Under the pieces are notes generated by a model. It did no database searches. It was not told the DNA's origin and saw only the letters and a program-made list of their open reading frames with translations. Below, piece by piece: positions 39,931 to 49,420 of a stretch of DNA of 64,000 nt. This stretch comes from Sporosarcina ureae (GTDB lineage Bacteria; Bacillota; Bacilli; Bacillales_A; Planococcaceae). Location: contig NZ_CP015109.1 of NCBI RefSeq assembly GCF_002082015.1, positions 2,447,001-2,511,000 of the forward strand. Direction: 5' to 3'. The translations under genes and the position numbers were made by a program. How positions within the stretch are numbered: the stretch's first letter is position 1; every line of letters begins with the position of its first letter.

Positions 39931-39967
39931 AGGAAAGGAAGTACATCACGTACTTTCCTTTCTATTT
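39931..39967 (+). terminator. glpX terminator
   Basis: AGGAAAGGAAGTAC (39931-39944) pairs with GTACTTTCCTTTCT (39950-39963), with wobbles and one mismatch, followed by ATTTACT. Confidence 0.6.
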
Positions 39968-40015
39968 ACTATGCCAAATTTTCCATATAATAAATGAAGA
40001 GTGGTGTACGCATAG

Positions 40016-41296
40016 ATGACAATGATTACCCTTGCAGACCTAGAGAATATGACGCTCAAAGAGCTATACTCTCATGCGAAGCAGTTTAAGGTTACCAACT
40101 ATAGCAAACTGACAAAGAAAGAATTGATCTTCGCTATATTAAAATCCCGCGCGGAACAAGAAGGCTTCTTCTTCATGGAAGGTGTCCTCGAAATTATTCA
40201 ATCTGAAGGATACGGATTCTTACGTCCGATTAATTACTCATCCAGTTCAGAAGATATCTACATCTCAGCATCTCAAATCCGTCGTTTCGATTTACGTAAC
40301 GGAGACAAAGTAACAGGGAAAGTGCGACCACCAAAAGAAAACGAACGCTTCTATGGTTTACTACAAGTAGAAGCAGTCAACGGGCAAAATCCAGAAGTCT
40401 CACGCGAACGTGTGCACTTCCCAGCGTTGACACCTTTATATCCTGAACGTCAAATTCATTTGGAAACGTCAAAAAACAATGTTTCCACACGTATTATGGA
40501 CCTCGTCTCTCCGGTCGGATTTGGTCAACGTGGATTAATCGTCGCGCCTCCAAAAGCAGGGAAGACGACATTGCTGAAAGAAATTGCCAATTCCATCACA
40601 ACAAACCATCCCGAAGCGGAACTCATTGTATTGCTGATCGACGAACGTCCAGAAGAAGTAACGGACATCGAACGTTCAGTGAAAGCCGATGTAGTCAGTT
40701 CCACGTTCGATGAAGTGCCGCAAAACCACGTCAAAGTAGCAGAACTTGTGCTCGAACGCGCAATGCGTCTAGTCGAAAGTAAACGCGACGTGATCATCTT
40801 AATGGACTCCATCACTCGATTGGCACGCGCATTCAACCTAGTCATCCCACCGAGTGGACGAACACTATCCGGAGGAATTGATCCGGCAGCTTTCCACCGT
40901 CCGAAAAGATTCTTCGGTGCTGCACGTAACATCGAAGAAGGCGGAAGCTTAACCATCCTTGCGACAGCCCTAATTGAAACCGGTTCACGTATGGACGAAG
41001 TCATCTACGAAGAATTCAAAGGAACGGGCAACATGGAATTACACCTAGATCGCAACCTAGCTGAACGCAGAATCTTCCCAGCGCTCGATATCCGTCGCTC
41101 AGGCACGCGAAAAGAAGAACTGCTCATTCCAAAAGACAACTTGGAAAAACTATGGGCTATCAGAAAAACGTTCTCCGACTCCCACGACTTCACCGAACGC
41201 TTCATGAAAAAACTGAGCCAATCTGAAAACAACGAAGAATTCTTCAACAAGCTTAATGAAGAAATGAAGGCGAAAAAAGGCAAGGGTCTAATTTGA
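40016..41296 (+). CDS. rho: Transcription termination factor Rho
   Basis: Hexameric RNA helicase of 426 aa. N-terminal helical domain (LADLENMTLKELYSHAKQF), cold-shock-like RNA-binding domain (EGYGFLRP ... EDIYISASQIRRF) and ATPase core with Walker A APPKAGKTTLL, Walker B VIILMDSITRLARA and the R-loop/Q-loop GRTLSGGIDPAAFHRPKRFFG (partly quoted). There is no large N-terminal insert. GAAGAGTGGTG precedes ATG 40016; ATG 40022 is an alternative. Confidence 0.96.
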   Translation: MTMITLADLENMTLKELYSHAKQFKVTNYSKLTKKELIFAILKSRAEQEGFFFMEGVLEIIQSEGYGFLRPINYSSSSEDIYISASQIRRFDLRNGDKVTGKVRPPKENERFYGLLQVEAVNGQNPEVSRERVHFPALTPLYPERQIHLETSKNNVSTRIMDLVSPVGFGQRGLIVAPPKAGKTTLLKEIANSITTNHPEAELIVLLIDERPEEVTDIERSVKADVVSSTFDEVPQNHVKVAELVLERAMRLVESKRDVIILMDSITRLARAFNLVIPPSGRTLSGGIDPAAFHRPKRFFGAARNIEEGGSLTILATALIETGSRMDEVIYEEFKGTGNMELHLDRNLAERRIFPALDIRRSGTRKEELLIPKDNLEKLWAIRKTFSDSHDFTERFMKKLSQSENNEEFFNKLNEEMKAKKGKGLI

Positions 41297-41393
41297 TTTA
41301 TCAAGTATAACCATGTGGGTTTTGTTTTACTTTTACGCACGTAAACGAAAAAACTAAGTGAGCTTATGCCCAGTAAATACCCAAATCAAACAG

Positions 41394-41422
41394 TTGCACA
41401 ACGTATCGAATTTTGCTATACT
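41394..41422 (+). promoter_or_regulatory. Sigma-A promoter of rpmE
   Basis: TTGCAC (41394-41399), a 17-nt spacer and TATACT (41417-41422). Confidence 0.65.
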
Positions 41423-41428
41423 AATCAA

Positions 41429-41560
41429 GTACAGTTTTTCTGTACACCGCATATACGGCTGACAAACACGGGCCGTGTACGGCATCGATCGTTTCATTGG
41501 CAACTGGTCAATAAAACATCCATAATTTCAAACTCTGTGCCAGATGGTTCAGGGCGAAAG
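41429..41560 (+). promoter_or_regulatory. Structured rpmE leader, possible L31 autoregulatory element
   Basis: The expected transcript starts near a GTACAG/CTGTAC hairpin (41429-41445). GGCCGTGTACGGC-type complementarity follows at about 41470-41484. The leader is about 140 nt long. Ribosomal-protein leaders of the L31 type are known in Bacillota, but I cannot confirm a match to that model. Confidence 0.35.
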
Positions 41561-41571
41561 GAGAGATATCG

Positions 41572-41787
41572 ATGAAAGCAGGAATTCATCCCGATTACAA
41601 ACTCGCAACAGTAACTTGCTCATGTGGCAATACATTTGAAACAGGTTCTGTAAAAGAGGACATTCGCGTAGAAGTATGCTCAGAATGTCACCCATTCTAC
41701 ACTGGCCGTCAGAAGTTTGCTACAGCAGACGGACGAGTTGACCGTTTCAACAAGAAATACGGCATCAAGACAGAAGGACAAGAGTAA
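41572..41787 (+). CDS. rpmE: 50S ribosomal protein L31 (zinc-binding form)
   Basis: A 71-aa ribosomal protein. Cys16, Cys18, Cys36 and Cys39 make this the zinc-containing C+ form, which in B. subtilis is replaced by the Zn-free paralogue on zinc starvation. [20 protein letters not shown] is typical. GAAAGGAGAG precedes ATG 41572. It is monocistronic with its own promoter and terminator. Confidence 0.97.
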   Translation: MKAGIHPDYKLATVTCSCGNTFETGSVKEDIRVEVCSECHPFYTGRQKFATADGRVDRFNKKYGIKTEGQE

Positions 41788-41797
41788 TAAAAGCCAG

Positions 41798-41836
41798 ATA
41801 CCCGTCAGGTGCAGTCGTGCCAGACGGGTATTTTTA
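41798..41836 (+). terminator. rpmE terminator
   Basis: ATACCCGTC (41798-41806) pairs with GACGGGTAT (41823-41831), with an additional inner stem, followed by TTTTATT. Confidence 0.9.
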
Positions 41837-41915
41837 TTAATTTACTGCGGATTTTAGCGAGTACATAGGGCTAAAGTGTAAAGATTTAGGGGAGTTTCGC
41901 TCTGTTGGTGTTGTA

Positions 41916-42246
41916 GAGCGCTCGAACTGTGTCTCTAAGTGCTCAATGTTTTGTGTTAAGCGCTCAAAGTTGGACGGTAACCGCTCAATCTAGGCTGCTA
42001 AGCGCTCATAGTTACACGTCAACCGCTCAATCCAAGCGGCTGAGCGCTCATAGTTACGCGCGAACCGCCCAAACTAAGCGGCCAGGCGCTCATAGTTACA
42101 CGTCAACTGCTCAAACTAAGCGTCTAAGCGCTCATAGTTACGCGCGAACCGCTCAATCCAAGCGGCCAAACGCTCATAGTTACGCGCGAACCGCTCAATC
42201 CAAGCGGCCAAGCGCTCATAGCTACATAAACAAACCGCTCAAAACA
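41916..42246 (-). repeat. GAGCG 21-nt periodic array 3
   Basis: About 16 units on the minus strand. In the right two thirds two types alternate, TATGAGCGCTTGGCCGCTTGG and ATTGAGCGGTTCGCGCGTAAC, giving a clean 42-nt repeat of five to six copies. The left third is more divergent. It lies between the rpmE terminator and the tdk ribosome binding site; it has no ribosome binding site of its own. Confidence 0.87.
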
Positions 42247-42312
42247 GCACACGAAACCACTCTAATCGTACGACCCACATACATATAGCACGACATCGAA
42301 AGGAGATTGACC

Positions 42313-42909
42313 ATGTACGTTTCAATGCAAGGCGGCTGGATGGAAGTCATTTGCGGCAGCATGTTTTCAGGTAAATCAGAGGAGCTTATTCGCCGGATTC
42401 GTCGGGCAGAGTTTGCCAAACAAAAGATTGCGGTGTTCAAACCGGCAATTGATGATCGGTATAGCGAGGAAGCCGTCGTCAGCCACGATGGCACTTCGAC
42501 CATTGCGAATCCCATTTCCAAAGCGAGTGAAATACCGGACCTCGTATCAGATGATTTCGATGTGGTCGCCATTGATGAAGCACAGTTTTTCGACAGGGAT
42601 ATTATAGATGTCGCAATTGCACTCGCTGATCGCGGATTTCGCGTGATTATTGCAGGACTCGATCAAGACTTCAAGGGCGAACCATTCGGGCCGATGCCGG
42701 AATTAATGGCGGTGGCAGAACTGGTGACTAAACTTCAAGCAGTTTGTACTGTTTGCGGATCGCCTTCAAGCCGGACGCAACGATTAATCGATGGACAACC
42801 GGCATGCCAAGATGATCCCATCATTCTAGTTGGCGCATCCGAAGCATATGAACCACGTTGCCGTCAGCACCACGAAGTACCCGTCAGTCGTGCGCAACAT
42901 GTAAAATAA
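42313..42909 (+). CDS. tdk: Thymidine kinase
   Basis: Type II thymidine kinase of 198 aa for pyrimidine salvage. The P-loop is [11 protein letters not shown], the Asp-Glu pair is in [10 protein letters not shown] (catalytic Glu), and the lasso zinc site uses CTVCG plus a C-terminal CRQHH. ATG 42313 has AGGAG 7 nt upstream; TTG 42307 is too close. It precedes prfA, as in B. subtilis. It is the first gene to the right of array 3. Confidence 0.95.
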   Translation: MYVSMQGGWMEVICGSMFSGKSEELIRRIRRAEFAKQKIAVFKPAIDDRYSEEAVVSHDGTSTIANPISKASEIPDLVSDDFDVVAIDEAQFFDRDIIDVAIALADRGFRVIIAGLDQDFKGEPFGPMPELMAVAELVTKLQAVCTVCGSPSSRTQRLIDGQPACQDDPIILVGASEAYEPRCRQHHEVPVSRAQHVK

Positions 42910-42918
42910 ACATATTTG

Positions 42919-42952
42919 CGTCTATCCATAAGCAAGAAAGGATAGACGTTTC
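42919..42952 (+). terminator. tdk terminator
   Basis: CGTCTATCC (42919-42927) pairs with GGATAGACG (42940-42948), followed by TTTCT. Confidence 0.8.
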
Positions 42953-43000
42953 TGCTATATAGTAGAATGTAACCAATAATGTAGAAGAGGTGAACCGACT

Positions 43001-44077
43001 ATGTTCGATAGACTGCAAGCAGTAGAAGACCGTTATGATCGACTCAATGAACTACTTAGTGACCCGGAAATCGTCAATGATCTGGATAAATTACGGAGCT
43101 ATTCGAAAGAACAATCGGATTTACAAGACACGGTCGATGTGTACCGTGAATACAAAAGTGTCTACGCTCAATATAAAAATGCGAAAGACATGCAAGATGA
43201 GCCACTCGATGACGAAATGAAAGAATTAGTTAAAATGGAAATCGATGAACTCGAAGACCGGATCGAAGCTCTGGAAGAACAGTTAAAAGTATTGTTGATT
43301 CCAAAAGATCCGAATGACAATAAAAGTGTCATTATGGAAATACGAGGCGCAGCAGGTGGAGACGAAGCAGCTTTATTTGCGGGAAGTCTATATCGTATGT
43401 ATACACGCTATGCGGAAATGAATCATTGGAAAGTAGAAGTCATCGATTCATCACCAACCGAACTTGGTGGTTTTAAAGAAATTATTTTCATGATTGATGG
43501 CAAAGGTGCTTACTCCAAGTTGAAGTATGAAAACGGAGCGCACCGTGTGCAACGTGTACCGGAAACGGAATCAGGGGGACGAACGCATACGTCTACTGCG
43601 ACAGTTGCGTGCTTGCCTGAAACAGAAGAAGTAGAAATAGAGATTCATGATAAAGATATTCGTACTGATACATTCGCGTCATCGGGACCGGGTGGACAAT
43701 CCGTTAACACGACCATGTCGGCTGTACGCCTGACGCATTTGCCGACAGGTACGACGGTATCGATTCAAGACGAAAAATCTCAAATCAAAAATAAAGAAAA
43801 AGCGATGAAAGTGTTGCGCGCGCGTGTCTACGACAAATTTATGCAAGAGGCACAAGCTGAATACGACGAAAAGCGGAAAACAGCCGTGGGGTCAGGAGAC
43901 CGTTCTGAACGAATTCGCACATACAACTTCCCACAAAATCGTGTGACTGACCATCGAATCGGTTTGACCATCCAAAAACTCGATCAGATTATAGAAGGGA
44001 AATTGGATGAAGTCATCGATGCACTGATTATAGAAGAACAAGCACATCGTCTAGAAAGTTTGGACCGCAATGAATGA
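43001..44077 (+). CDS. prfA: Peptide chain release factor 1
   Basis: RF1 of 358 aa, recognising UAA and UAG. GGQ is at 231-233 ([12 protein letters not shown]), and the stop-codon-reading region lies in VPETES. GAGGTGAAC precedes ATG 43001. The last codons overlap prmC, the methyltransferase that modifies the GGQ glutamine, so the pair is translationally coupled. Confidence 0.97.
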   Translation: MFDRLQAVEDRYDRLNELLSDPEIVNDLDKLRSYSKEQSDLQDTVDVYREYKSVYAQYKNAKDMQDEPLDDEMKELVKMEIDELEDRIEALEEQLKVLLIPKDPNDNKSVIMEIRGAAGGDEAALFAGSLYRMYTRYAEMNHWKVEVIDSSPTELGGFKEIIFMIDGKGAYSKLKYENGAHRVQRVPETESGGRTHTSTATVACLPETEEVEIEIHDKDIRTDTFASSGPGGQSVNTTMSAVRLTHLPTGTTVSIQDEKSQIKNKEKAMKVLRARVYDKFMQEAQAEYDEKRKTAVGSGDRSERIRTYNFPQNRVTDHRIGLTIQKLDQIIEGKLDEVIDALIIEEQAHRLESLDRNE

Positions 44078-44921
44078 GACCATCTATGAGTCCGTACAAC
44101 GCGCACAACGATTGCTTCAGGAACGTGGAATGGACACGCATGCCGCTGAACTAGCGATGCGTTCTGTCACTGGAATGAGTCAGGCTCATTATTTAGCTAG
44201 TTTTCGTGAACGAATTTCGCCTGAAACGCATTCGCAATTTTGGGCGATTGTCACGGAATTACTGACTGGTAAGCCGATTCAGTATATCTTGGGTGAAGAA
44301 TCTTTTTACGGCTATTCATTCGAGGTCAATGAACACGTCTTGATTCCACGCCCTGAAACAGAAGAACTCGTCCACTATGCATTGCAACGAGCGAATCAAT
44401 TATTCGGAGACCAAGTTATTCGAGTGGCGGATATTGGAACGGGTAGTGGAGCGATTGCGATTGCAATCAAAAAAGAACGATCGACTGCAAATGTAACGGC
44501 CACTGACTTTAGTGAAGCAGCGCTTGAAGTTGCAAAACGCAATGCACAGTGCAATGAAGCGGATGTACACTTTATTCATGGCGATATGGAAGAACCGTTG
44601 ACCCAGCAGAAATGGGACATTATCCTATCGAATCCACCGTACATCGCGGACCATGAAAAATCCAATATGTCGCCAACTGTCTATGATTTCGAACCACAAA
44701 CTGCGCTATTCGCTGAAGAAGAAGGACTCTACTTTTATCGAAGACTAGCAGAGAACTTATCTCCTCTAATGAATCGTCCGGCACTTATCGGCTTTGAAAT
44801 CGGCTACCAGCAAGGAGTGATCGTGCAGGAATACTTGCGAAAATCCTTTCCCGAAGCGACAGTTGAAATCGTTCAAGATATCCATAATAAAGATCGAATG
44901 ATATTTTGTGAGATTCGATGA
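44070..44921 (+). CDS. prmC: Release factor glutamine N5-methyltransferase
   Basis: SAM-dependent methyltransferase of 283 aa. [15 protein letters not shown] is the SAM-binding motif I, and LSNPPYIAD is the NPPY motif that binds the substrate Gln. The N-terminal helical domain ([30 protein letters not shown], partly quoted) contacts RF1. ATG 44070 overlaps prfA by 8 nt. spoIIR follows after a hairpin-containing 47-nt gap. Confidence 0.95.
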   Translation: MNETIYESVQRAQRLLQERGMDTHAAELAMRSVTGMSQAHYLASFRERISPETHSQFWAIVTELLTGKPIQYILGEESFYGYSFEVNEHVLIPRPETEELVHYALQRANQLFGDQVIRVADIGTGSGAIAIAIKKERSTANVTATDFSEAALEVAKRNAQCNEADVHFIHGDMEEPLTQQKWDIILSNPPYIADHEKSNMSPTVYDFEPQTALFAEEEGLYFYRRLAENLSPLMNRPALIGFEIGYQQGVIVQEYLRKSFPEATVEIVQDIHNKDRMIFCEIR

Positions 44922-44928
44922 ATAAAAT

Positions 44929-44963
44929 CTCCTCCTGCGGGTCAAGATAGAGTGCAGGAGGGG
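44929..44963 (+). promoter_or_regulatory. Hairpin sequestering the spoIIR ribosome binding site
   Basis: CTCCTCCTGC (44929-44938) can pair with GCAGGAGGGG (44954-44963), which is the spoIIR Shine-Dalgarno region. Ten base pairs, one G-U, and no T tract, so not a terminator. Confidence 0.6.
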
Positions 44964-44968
44964 ATGAC

Positions 44969-45538
44969 ATGTTACAAGATTATCCGATTAATCAACAACC
45001 GACTCAAACTTCGAAACTATTGGCGTTTATAGAATTTGTACTTATATTACTTACTATTCAAGCGGTGCTGCTTGTGTTCGGTCAGCAGGCAACGACAGGT
45101 GAAGCGACACAATTTCGCATTCTGGCAAACTCTAATACAGTAGCAGATCAACAAGTGAAACGGGATGTTCAAGAAAAAATCGCGCCATTACTCGAGCAGG
45201 CAATTAACCAATCTACGAGCACACAGCAAATTACTGATAAACTTCAAGGGTTAGAGCCTGCGATTCTGGAAATTGCCAAATCACAAGCAAACGGTGCACG
45301 CGTAACACTTGAGCACAGTGCGGCGGTGATTCCACCAAAACGGGTAGGGTTCTTCATTCAGCCACAAGACGTTTACGATGCGTATGTCGTGAAAATTGGC
45401 GCAGGCCGAGGCGATAATTGGTGGTGTTCATTGTTTCCTAACGTTTGTTTCCCGGAAGAAGCTACAGTGACTGAAACAGAAGAAGAAGAACCTGTTACAT
45501 TTTTCATTTGGGAGTGGATAAAGTCGCTGTTTAAATGA
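44969..45538 (+). CDS. spoIIR: Stage II sporulation protein R
   Basis: Secreted signalling protein (189 aa), made in the forespore, that triggers SpoIIGA processing of pro-sigma-E in the mother cell. A membrane/signal segment spans about residues 17-40 (LLAFIEFVLILLTIQAVLLVF). The conserved core includes FRILANSNTVADQQVKRDVQ and DAYVVKIGAGRGDNWWCSLF, and the C-terminal tail is acidic and hydrophobic. GGAGGGG precedes ATG 44969 and lies within a hairpin. The prfA-prmC-spoIIR-ywlC order is conserved. Confidence 0.94.
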   Translation: MLQDYPINQQPTQTSKLLAFIEFVLILLTIQAVLLVFGQQATTGEATQFRILANSNTVADQQVKRDVQEKIAPLLEQAINQSTSTQQITDKLQGLEPAILEIAKSQANGARVTLEHSAAVIPPKRVGFFIQPQDVYDAYVVKIGAGRGDNWWCSLFPNVCFPEEATVTETEEEEPVTFFIWEWIKSLFK

Positions 45539-45598
45539 ACATATTCACATTTTTTGTGGATAAGGTTGATAAAATGTGTATAAAAAGGGGTTGAGCAA

Positions 45599-46630
45599 GT
45601 GGAGACTACGCAAGAAATAGTGGATAACCTAGTGGATAACGACAGAGTCTATGAACAAGCTGTGGGTATCTTGAATTCTGGAGGAATAGTTGCCTTCCCG
45701 ACTGAAACAGTTTATGGTTTAGGAGCCATTGCGACAAATGAGCAAGCAGTACAGCGGATCTTCGAAGCAAAAGGAAGACCTTCAGATAATCCGCTGATCG
45801 TACATATTGGGAACCAGTCAGACATCGAGAAATACGCAACCGATATTGCTGAAATTGCAGACGTATTACTAAAAGAATTTTGGCCAGGACCGTTGACGTT
45901 AATTATGAAGAAAAAGGCTGGAGTTATTGCAGATGTCGTCACGGCAGGACTTGACACAGTAGCTATTCGCATGCCTGACCACCCAATAGCGTTGGCCCTA
46001 CTGCGCAAACTAGATCAGCCGTTAGCGGCACCGAGTGCAAATCGTAGCGGAAAGCCGAGCCCGACAGAAGCGGATCATGTCTACTATGATCTAATCGGTA
46101 GAGTACCGCTAATTTTGGACGGTGGAGAGACAGGTGTAGGTGTCGAATCTACTATTTTAGATATTACAGTTACGCCGCCCGTCATTTTGCGACCGGGCGG
46201 CATTACGAAAGAGCAGCTGGAAAATTTGATCGGCACCGTTCATATAGCGACGCTTCCTACAGATCAAACGGTCACGCCACGTGCGCCGGGGATGAAATAT
46301 GCCCATTACGCACCCGAAGCACCGTTATTCATCATCGAGCCAAATGCGGATTCTATTGCGCATGCGCTAGAGACTAGTCATCAACAAAATAAACGCGTCG
46401 CGATGATTGGACCAGATGAGTTATACACAGAAAGAGCAGATTGGTACTTTTCCACAGGTTCTATCCATAATCGTGAAGCGATGGCATCGAGTCTTTATAA
46501 ATTGATTCGCCAATGCGACAATACAGAAGCCGATATGATCTTAGCGATTGAGACCGATCATTCGGGTATCGGTGCAGCGGTTATGAATCGCCTTGATAAA
46601 GCGTCGGACGGCAAGCGTTTCACCGAATAA
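45599..46630 (+). CDS. ywlC: L-threonylcarbamoyladenylate synthase (Sua5/YwlC)
   Basis: A 343-aa enzyme making threonylcarbamoyl-AMP for the t6A modification of tRNA. The YrdC-like domain (residues about 12-205) includes FPTETVYGLGA, KGRPSDNPLIVHI and APSANRSGKPSPT. A C-terminal Sua5 domain follows after the APGMKYAHYAP linker, giving the long Sua5 form rather than the short TsaC. The start is GTG 45599 with AAAAGGGG upstream. It is followed by a hairpin terminator that overlaps the start of mntP. Confidence 0.94.
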   Translation: METTQEIVDNLVDNDRVYEQAVGILNSGGIVAFPTETVYGLGAIATNEQAVQRIFEAKGRPSDNPLIVHIGNQSDIEKYATDIAEIADVLLKEFWPGPLTLIMKKKAGVIADVVTAGLDTVAIRMPDHPIALALLRKLDQPLAAPSANRSGKPSPTEADHVYYDLIGRVPLILDGGETGVGVESTILDITVTPPVILRPGGITKEQLENLIGTVHIATLPTDQTVTPRAPGMKYAHYAPEAPLFIIEPNADSIAHALETSHQQNKRVAMIGPDELYTERADWYFSTGSIHNREAMASSLYKLIRQCDNTEADMILAIETDHSGIGAAVMNRLDKASDGKRFTE

Positions 46631-46648
46631 CAATCCGAAAATGATGAA

Positions 46649-46711
46649 TAGCTCCCTTTAGTACCCGCATAAGATGAGTAGATGCGGGACTTGCGAGGGG
46701 GCTACTTTTTT
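46649..46711 (+). terminator. Terminator overlapping the mntP ribosome binding site and start
   Basis: Outer stem TAGCTCCCT (46649-46657) with AGGGGGCTA (46696-46704), inner stem CCCGCAT (46664-46670) with ATGCGGG (46682-46688), then six T residues (46706-46711). The 3' outer arm contains the GAGGGGG ribosome binding site of mntP. Confidence 0.7.
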
Positions 46712-47213
46712 GATAGAAATTATAGCGGCGATCGTGACAACGATTGATATTCTGATCGTCTACACATTACTCCGACTGCGGCGAGGTCGTTTGATGATTA
46801 TGCTGTGGACGACTATACTGAATGTGTTGCTGCCACTCATCGGTTTCTACACAGGGGAGTGGGTGATGACCTTTTTCGCAGGGTGGGGCCATGCGCTCTC
46901 AGGTGTATTGCTTTCACTCATAGGTCTTCACATTCTCCTCTCTGACAGTGAAGATCTGTCAGTTGTCAATAAAATTTCCCCATTTTTCTTAGCGCTGATC
47001 GTCAGTATAGATGCGTTCGGAGTGAGCGTGACATTCGGAATGATGCAACTGAATAAATGGCTATTTGTTTTTGTGTCTGGTTTCTTTTCTATGCTGTTTT
47101 CGGCCATTGCTCTCTTGTACACAGGCCACTTGCGTATAATTAATAGTACATTTATTCGCCGATTAGCAGGTATTGTATTCATATGTATGGGTGTATTGTC
47201 CTTGATTCATTAA
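46710..47213 (+). CDS. MntP/YwlD-type membrane protein (putative manganese efflux)
   Basis: A 167-aa protein with about six hydrophobic helices, occupying the B. subtilis ywlD position. FFLALIVSIDAFGVSVTFGM resembles the conserved Asp-containing helix of MntP exporters, and TTIDIL near the N-terminus holds a second membrane Asp. The start is TTG 46710, 8 nt after GAGGGGG (46695-46701); both lie in the preceding terminator hairpin. Substrate assignment is by family only. I see no Mn riboswitch of the yybP-ykoY type in the leader. Confidence 0.78.
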   Translation: MIEIIAAIVTTIDILIVYTLLRLRRGRLMIMLWTTILNVLLPLIGFYTGEWVMTFFAGWGHALSGVLLSLIGLHILLSDSEDLSVVNKISPFFLALIVSIDAFGVSVTFGMMQLNKWLFVFVSGFFSMLFSAIALLYTGHLRIINSTFIRRLAGIVFICMGVLSLIH

Positions 47214-47268
47214 AAATAGTGTTTCTTTTTTCTCATAAATCCGTTATTCTGTAAAGTAGGTGAAGAAA

Positions 47269-47715
47269 ATGAATATGTATTTTATTTGTACAGGCAACAC
47301 ATGTAGAAGTCCTTTGGCGGAAGCATTAGTTAATCATGCCAACGTGCCAGGTATTACGGCGAAATCAGCAGGTATTCATGCGATAGACGGCTTGCCGATT
47401 TCAACGAATTCCGCACGGTTGCTGACGGAAGAAAAAATACCTTTTACTCCACATTCTAATGAAGTCAAGTTAGCTGACATGGAGTGGGCAGATGTTGTGT
47501 TGACGATGACAGCAAACCATCGAGATATCCTGCACAGTCGTTATCCTGCAATGAAAGAAAAAGTATTTACATTAAAAGAATACGCGGGTACAATGGCGGG
47601 TCTTGACGTGCATGATCCATATGGTGGCGATTTGGAAACGTACCGCACCACATTTCATGAACTGACTGATCTCATTAACTCCGTCATCCGAAAGCAAGCG
47701 GAGGGGAACTTATGA
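47269..47715 (+). CDS. ywlE: Protein arginine phosphatase YwlE
   Basis: Low-molecular-weight phosphatase of 148 aa. The P-loop is Cys7-TGNTC-Arg13, and Thr11 in this loop is the residue that favours phospho-arginine in characterised YwlE enzymes. The general acid is in VHDPYGG. It opposes the McsB kinase and so protects proteins from ClpCP. ATG 47269 has AGTAGGTG upstream; GTG 47260 is less well placed. The stop overlaps the chemoreceptor start (ATGA). Confidence 0.92.
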   Translation: MNMYFICTGNTCRSPLAEALVNHANVPGITAKSAGIHAIDGLPISTNSARLLTEEKIPFTPHSNEVKLADMEWADVVLTMTANHRDILHSRYPAMKEKVFTLKEYAGTMAGLDVHDPYGGDLETYRTTFHELTDLINSVIRKQAEGNL

Positions 47716-49004
47716 AAGAACCAAAAAAAGTCGGGCTACGGGCGAAACTCGTCCTATTTATCGTGATTCTTGCAGTCATCACGTATACAACGAGTGCCGT
47801 ATTCATTAACTGGGTACAACCAACATTCTTCCCGAATGTACGGCCATTCGTTTTCCAACTACTTACATACGCGCTGGGCATCATGTGGTCAGGCATTTTA
47901 GCTGCTCTGTTCAGCACGATTTTGACTAAGCCGTTGCAACGTTTGGAAACAGCTGCTATGCAAGTGGCGGATGGCAAGATTGGTACAGACATTCAATTGC
48001 CCAACTCTTCGGATGAAATTCATTCCGTCTCCAAAGCATTCCAGCAAGTAGTCGTTAATTTACGTAGCATTATTGAGCAAATTGAATCCAACTTCCAAGC
48101 TACTGCTCAATCCGTCGATGAATTGACGAAAGAGACAAGCGCTGCGTCCGGCCAATCAGACGCCATTGCGCGCACGATTGGCGAAATTTCCGATGGAGCA
48201 GAAAACACGTCGGAATCGATTCAAGAAACAGTCAATGCGATTGAAGATATTCGGCAACTCGCAGTGGAAGTCAATAATCGCGCGGGTCAGTCTTCTGAAC
48301 AATCCAAAGTGATGTTGCAGGAATTACACGCAACTACAGAAGTCTTCCAATCTGTGCTAGCAGGCATTCATCAAATGAGCGACCAAAGCGAGCATTCATT
48401 GGAAACGATACAAGTGCTCGATGAAAATGCACATAAAATTGGTGAAATTGTGGAACTCGTCGGCAATATCGCGGGTCAGACTAACCTGCTGGCGCTTAAT
48501 GCGTCTATAGAAGCAGCGCGAGCAGGGGAGCATGGTAAGGGCTTCGCTGTCGTTGCGGAAGAAGTCCGGAACTTAGCGGATGAAAGCGCAAAAGCGGTTC
48601 AAATGATTTCGGGACTCGTTCAAACGATCCAATCCGACGTCAAACAAGTCGTAGCAGAAATGCAGCAACAAGTAAAAACGGCATCCACTGAGGCCGAACG
48701 TGCGACAAAAACGAATGGAAACGTTGAAACGATGACCGCTACCATTCAAACAATGGCACTTTACGTAGAAGAAATTAGTCAAATCGTCAGCAATCAAATG
48801 CAGACGATCGAGCGAACGGCCAAGCAGTCGATGGATGTAGCAACAATTGCAGAGCATGCTTCAGCAGGAGCGCAAGAAGTTCGTGCAGCCACAGAAGAGC
48901 AAGTGGCGTCCATTGATCAAACGAAAAACAAGGCACTGGAGCTGAAAGAGCAGTCGGAAGAGTTGTACAAAGTCATCCGAAAGTTCGACCGTACGCCGAT
49001 GTGA
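47712..49004 (+). CDS. Methyl-accepting chemotaxis protein without a sensor domain
   Basis: A 430-aa transducer. Two membrane segments (about residues 11-31 and 47-68) are separated by only about 15 residues ([15 protein letters not shown]), so there is no extracellular ligand-binding domain. A HAMP segment ([20 protein letters not shown]) and a long coiled-coil signalling domain follow, with the hairpin tip [20 protein letters not shown] (partly quoted) and [22 protein letters not shown] precedes ATG 47712. In B. subtilis ywlE is followed directly by rpiB, so this gene looks inserted. The input signal is unknown. Confidence 0.9.
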   Translation: MKEPKKVGLRAKLVLFIVILAVITYTTSAVFINWVQPTFFPNVRPFVFQLLTYALGIMWSGILAALFSTILTKPLQRLETAAMQVADGKIGTDIQLPNSSDEIHSVSKAFQQVVVNLRSIIEQIESNFQATAQSVDELTKETSAASGQSDAIARTIGEISDGAENTSESIQETVNAIEDIRQLAVEVNNRAGQSSEQSKVMLQELHATTEVFQSVLAGIHQMSDQSEHSLETIQVLDENAHKIGEIVELVGNIAGQTNLLALNASIEAARAGEHGKGFAVVAEEVRNLADESAKAVQMISGLVQTIQSDVKQVVAEMQQQVKTASTEAERATKTNGNVETMTATIQTMALYVEEISQIVSNQMQTIERTAKQSMDVATIAEHASAGAQEVRAATEEQVASIDQTKNKALELKEQSEELYKVIRKFDRTPM

Positions 49005-49011
49005 TAAATAA

Positions 49012-49051
49012 AGACGATTCTGGGGCGTTTTGCTCGAGGTCGTTTTTTTAT
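49012..49051 (+). terminator. Terminator after the chemoreceptor gene
   Basis: ACGATTC pairs imperfectly with GAGGTCGT, followed by seven T residues. Confidence 0.6.
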
Positions 49052-49420
49052 TTGGATTGTGGTTGTTAATGGAGTTGGTGTGGTTTAGTTTGGTGTTTGA
49101 TTAGAACTACAACCTAATTACGTGCTACTTAGTCGCGCAAGCACACCAATCAGTCGAGCAACATCCCTACACCTAGGCATCTACAAAAATGAAACTTTCC
49201 GAATAGAATGCTTAATTTACGTCAAGCAATGCCTTGAACCTGCCTTCTCAGCCTTCAAACACGTACGATGATTTCGTTTTATTCATATAATATTCGTCTT
49301 TATGACAAAAATTCAACGTTTTAAAATAGGGTTTTCAAAAATAGTACAGTAAAACCGATGATTTTTTAATCGAACAATGATAGAATAAGCGATAAGCAAA
49401 AATAGAAATGAGGGTGCGCA
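49052..49420. other. Intergenic region without recognisable gene
   Basis: AT-rich. I find no reading frame with a ribosome binding site, no array, and no palindromic repeat. A promoter for rpiB must lie near 49330-49400, but I cannot define it. Confidence 0.6.

Noticed and set aside
46640..46712. yybP-ykoY manganese riboswitch before the MntP-like gene
   Set aside because: The conserved internal-loop sequences of that class are absent; only a terminator-like hairpin is seen.
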